Notes under the pieces: model-generated
Database searches by the model: none
What the model saw: the letters and a program-made list of their open reading frames with translations, nothing else
What the model was told of the DNA's origin: nothing
Made by a program: the position numbers and the translations under genes
Assembly: GCF_001949145.1 (NCBI RefSeq)
Contig: NW_019091494.1
Location: 725,006-789,005 of the forward strand
DNA length: 64,000 bases
Source: Acanthaster planci
Taxonomy: Eukaryota; Echinodermata; Asteroidea; Valvatida; Acanthasteridae
Direction of reading: 5' to 3'
Shown here: positions 61,724 through 64,000 of the stretch, in pieces
Layout: each line of letters begins with the position of its first letter
How positions within the stretch are numbered: the first letter of the stretch is position 1

Positions 61724-63647
61724 CTGTAGGGTACCAGCCACGGGATGATCAAAATGGGCAAGAAAGTAAAATCAGAGAATAAAACTGAACTGCACGGCCA
61801 ATGGTTGATTTCTTATCCACCTGCTGAGAGTATTTTTCCGAATCGCACTTGTCTTAAACACAGTATCATTTCCGACTGAAAAAAACTAATTTTGTACTAT
61901 GACAAAATACTATAACTACACACACTACTACACAATTCTTTACAAAGTTGGGCTAATTAAAATGCTTACCCATGGTGGTCATTTGTTCAAGATTTGTTTG
62001 ATATTCTTACAGTGTTGCTTTTTCAAAACTCTGTGACTATGTCGCAGAGTGATATTTACCACCGGGACTGGCCTTGGCCCAAGACTGCTTGAGGGCAGCA
62101 CACGCATTTAACGTCCACAAACTATTTTGAGCCTGTGTGCACCGGCATGAATTCAATGGCAATCAGTCAAGCCTGTGGACAAGAATAGATATCAAGCAGC
62201 ACCATATACAGATTTCCCGGAGTGCGTTGCGACATCATCTGGTATGAAGTGATTAAACGAGATATCTGCATTATAAATTCTAAAAATTGAACATGTTTTG
62301 ACCGCCCTGGAGTATATAAACTAGTACTTTAGAGCCGTATATTGTACTTAGTGATCCTCATTACCTGAAGCTGTAAGCGAATAAGAGAAGCAGTAGTATG
62401 ATAATCACCTAGTGGCGGAGGCAGGGAGAGAAATGGAAGGTCACTAATTAATTTAAAAGTACAAATTTCATCAAAGTGCAAATCACTATCGAGATTCATT
62501 GGCCACGTGTATGTGCTGATTCATCACTTCATCCTTATAGTGACGGTTCAGTTAGCAAACCCTAGGTCAGGCCTGAGCCACTGAGTCAATGGGCAGAACT
62601 TTTGACTTGACCAACAGCCGGGTCAATCATGCACATGGGGATGTATATGTAACCATGAATATATTTAATGTACACAAAAATAAACTACAAAAATAGATGT
62701 AACCAGAATCTTCCGGAATTTTTGTATGGGAATAAATATTTTACATGTATTCACACCTTCAGGCCTCCACATTATTTTCAAACAGCCGCAGGTTGATCAC
62801 ATCCCGGGAAGTTTAAATATGTAATTTATAATCCACTGTATAACATTTATCAGGTTTGATATTTCCAGATGCTCATGCCTAGCAAAATGATGTGTACAAA
62901 AATTTATTTTGTGTGAAAAATTGTGATGCACTGGCTGAAGATTTCAAACAGGGCATATGTGGAAATCTTGCCACACATCCAACCAAACTGACCAATCATG
63001 TGCCCCTTGGATATCCTGGTGGAGTATTGAGCAATGTTGTAATTGAGTCCATCACAGTCCTTTTACAAGTTCTTCACAAGGCCAGTCATAAGTAACAGGG
63101 TGAAAAATAATAATTTTAAGAATGCTTGTTACAGCTCATTTGAATAGCTTGTGAATTGGCTTATAAAGACTGAATGACTTGTGTTGGACTTGAATACAAT
63201 TAACACTGGTACTGAGTTTTGTTTTTCTGAGACTTTGTGTCCCAAATCCATTTTCTATGGGACATTGGACAATTTGATGCGATTCTACCATGATTGGTCA
63301 ATTAAATATGCTTTATTCTGCTTGCTTATCATCGCATTAAGTTAGTCTGCACATGAAAGTGACCTAACCCACCCCCATAGTCTATCAGGTATGTTCACTT
63401 TCTCCACTTGGTTTTGCTTATTATTGTTAAGGGCCCAACACTGGACACCAGCACAATTTTATGATGGAAACGAGATGTCTGATGTACATGTAATTCTTTG
63501 GTTATTCAGTCATTTTATACAGCATTGGCTTTTTGGAGCAGTGAAATTCGTTGATTTTCTACGTTCCTGAGAAAAAAAACATGATATTCTTACATCTGAA
63601 GGTTTCCCAAGAATTAAAACACCAAGAAGGTGAAGGCAGCGCTGAAC
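61724..63647. other. Intronic DNA of the CatSper2 relic
   Basis: AT-rich, with no recognisable S5 exon on the minus strand. On the plus strand 62883-63095 is an open frame (with CGNLATHPTKL and LGYPGGVLSNVVIES) preceded by a TTTCCAG acceptor-like site; I do not recognise it. Confidence 0.4.
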
Positions 63648-63819
63648 TAAAGGCCATCCTGATGCTCATTAGCTTGCTCAATTTTTTAAAGCCAGATTGC
63701 TGGAAGCAAGACACCATCTTGAGTGAACGCAGGATGCAGAAGACTCAGAGATTCCTCACAATGACTCGAAGCTCCTTCACGTCGCCCACAGTGAGCACGA
63801 TAATCTCGGGGACAAATGA
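63648..63819 (-). pseudogene. CatSper2-like exon: end of S3 and S4 voltage sensor, with stop
   Basis: After the acceptor TTTTGTCTACAG the frame reads SFVPEIIVLTVGDVKELRVI, VRNL, stop, VFCILRSLKMVSCFQQ and on to SIRMAF. CatSper2 has PEVVVLVG...RVLRSLKLLAQFRQ here. In the R-x-x-R ladder the second arginine is TGA and the third is TGC (Cys); both fit CpG decay of CGA and CGC. The part after FQQ is shorter than in the family, suggesting a small deletion. The donor A|GTTCAG is weak. Confidence 0.78.
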
Positions 63820-64000
63820 CTGTAGACAAAAAGTCACTTGTTAAAAATTTTCATAATTTATTACTAATACAAAACAAAACCTGAATTTGAAGCTTTCCAA
63901 ATATGAACAAGTCTCTGATGTGCAATTTACATGTACTAAAATTCACAAAATTTCTTTTTAGATTTTGAATGGCTTTGAGGTACTGGAACCTACATTATTC
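63820..64000. other. Right window edge
   Basis: AT-rich DNA containing the polypyrimidine/acceptor region of the S3-S4 exon. Nothing else is seen. Confidence 0.5.

Larger units (their letters stand above)
61539..63819 (-). pseudogene. CatSper2-like sperm cation channel pseudogene (two exons seen)
   Basis: CatSper2 is a pore-forming subunit of the sperm flagellar calcium channel. Two exons are recognisable in gene order on the minus strand: S3-S4 at 63819-63648 and pore/S6 at 61723-61539. Each carries one in-frame stop, TGA at 63747-63745 and TAG at 61692-61690. Both sit where the family has a codon one C-to-T change away (CGA Arg in S4, CAG Gln before the pore). The S5 exon expected between them is not recognisable in about 1.9 kb. 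Upstream exons would lie beyond base 64000, and no downstream exon was found to about 59.7 kb. Sequencing error could explain one stop, but hardly two plus a missing exon. Confidence 0.8.

Noticed and set aside
1-64000. CRISPR array or bacterial operon organisation
   Set aside because: The repeats are palindromic microsatellites and TIRs with no constant spacer pattern. Genes are intron-split and there are no ribosome-binding sites or operons.

Overview
The window is animal nuclear DNA: small exons with GT/AG borders, very long introns, many non-autonomous transposons, and one assembly gap (354 N, 37399-37752). The palindromic octamer TACATGTA and longer TACATG runs occur throughout the left two thirds. 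This signature, with a CatSper2-type sperm channel and an ependymin-related secreted protein, suggests a marine invertebrate deuterostome. An echinoderm is my best guess; amphioxus, a hemichordate or a mollusc is not excluded.

Left (1-44.9 kb, minus strand): the first five coding exons of a RASA2/RASA3-type Ras GTPase-activating protein (GAP1 family). They lie at 44787-44856, 18881-18980, 7089-7290, 4135-4211 and 194-262 and join in frame with matching phases. They encode the N-terminus, the whole first C2 domain and the start of the second; the rest lies beyond the left edge. Introns are about 25.8, 11.6, 2.9 and 3.9 kb. They hold a 10-bp-TSD fold-back element (9922-10473), a hAT-type MITE (31143-31601), a second TIR element (39175-39724), a palindromic tRNA-derived SINE cluster (about 32.15-32.6 kb), a G/C-homopolymer-rich dispersed family and a 73-bp tandem repeat.

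Middle (44.9-54.6 kb): no gene recognised with confidence. It contains the presumed promoter of the Ras-GAP gene, a fold-back MITE with a relative at 8.1-8.4 kb, a Tc1/mariner-like MITE (50430-50607) and one weak candidate exon (49329-49463). TACATGTA becomes sparse here.

Right, plus strand (54730-59696): a complete five-exon gene for an ependymin-related secreted glycoprotein of 268 aa, with signal peptide, family cysteines and an upstream TATA-like box. Intron 2 carries an inverted-repeat element (about 56836-57407).

Right edge, minus strand (61539-63819): two exons of a CatSper2-like channel, the S3-S4 voltage sensor and the pore/S6 segment. Each has an in-frame stop explicable by one C-to-T change, and no S5 exon is recognisable between them. 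I call this a CatSper2 pseudogene. The three loci look functionally unrelated. All protein identities rest on family motifs recognised by eye; no database search was run.
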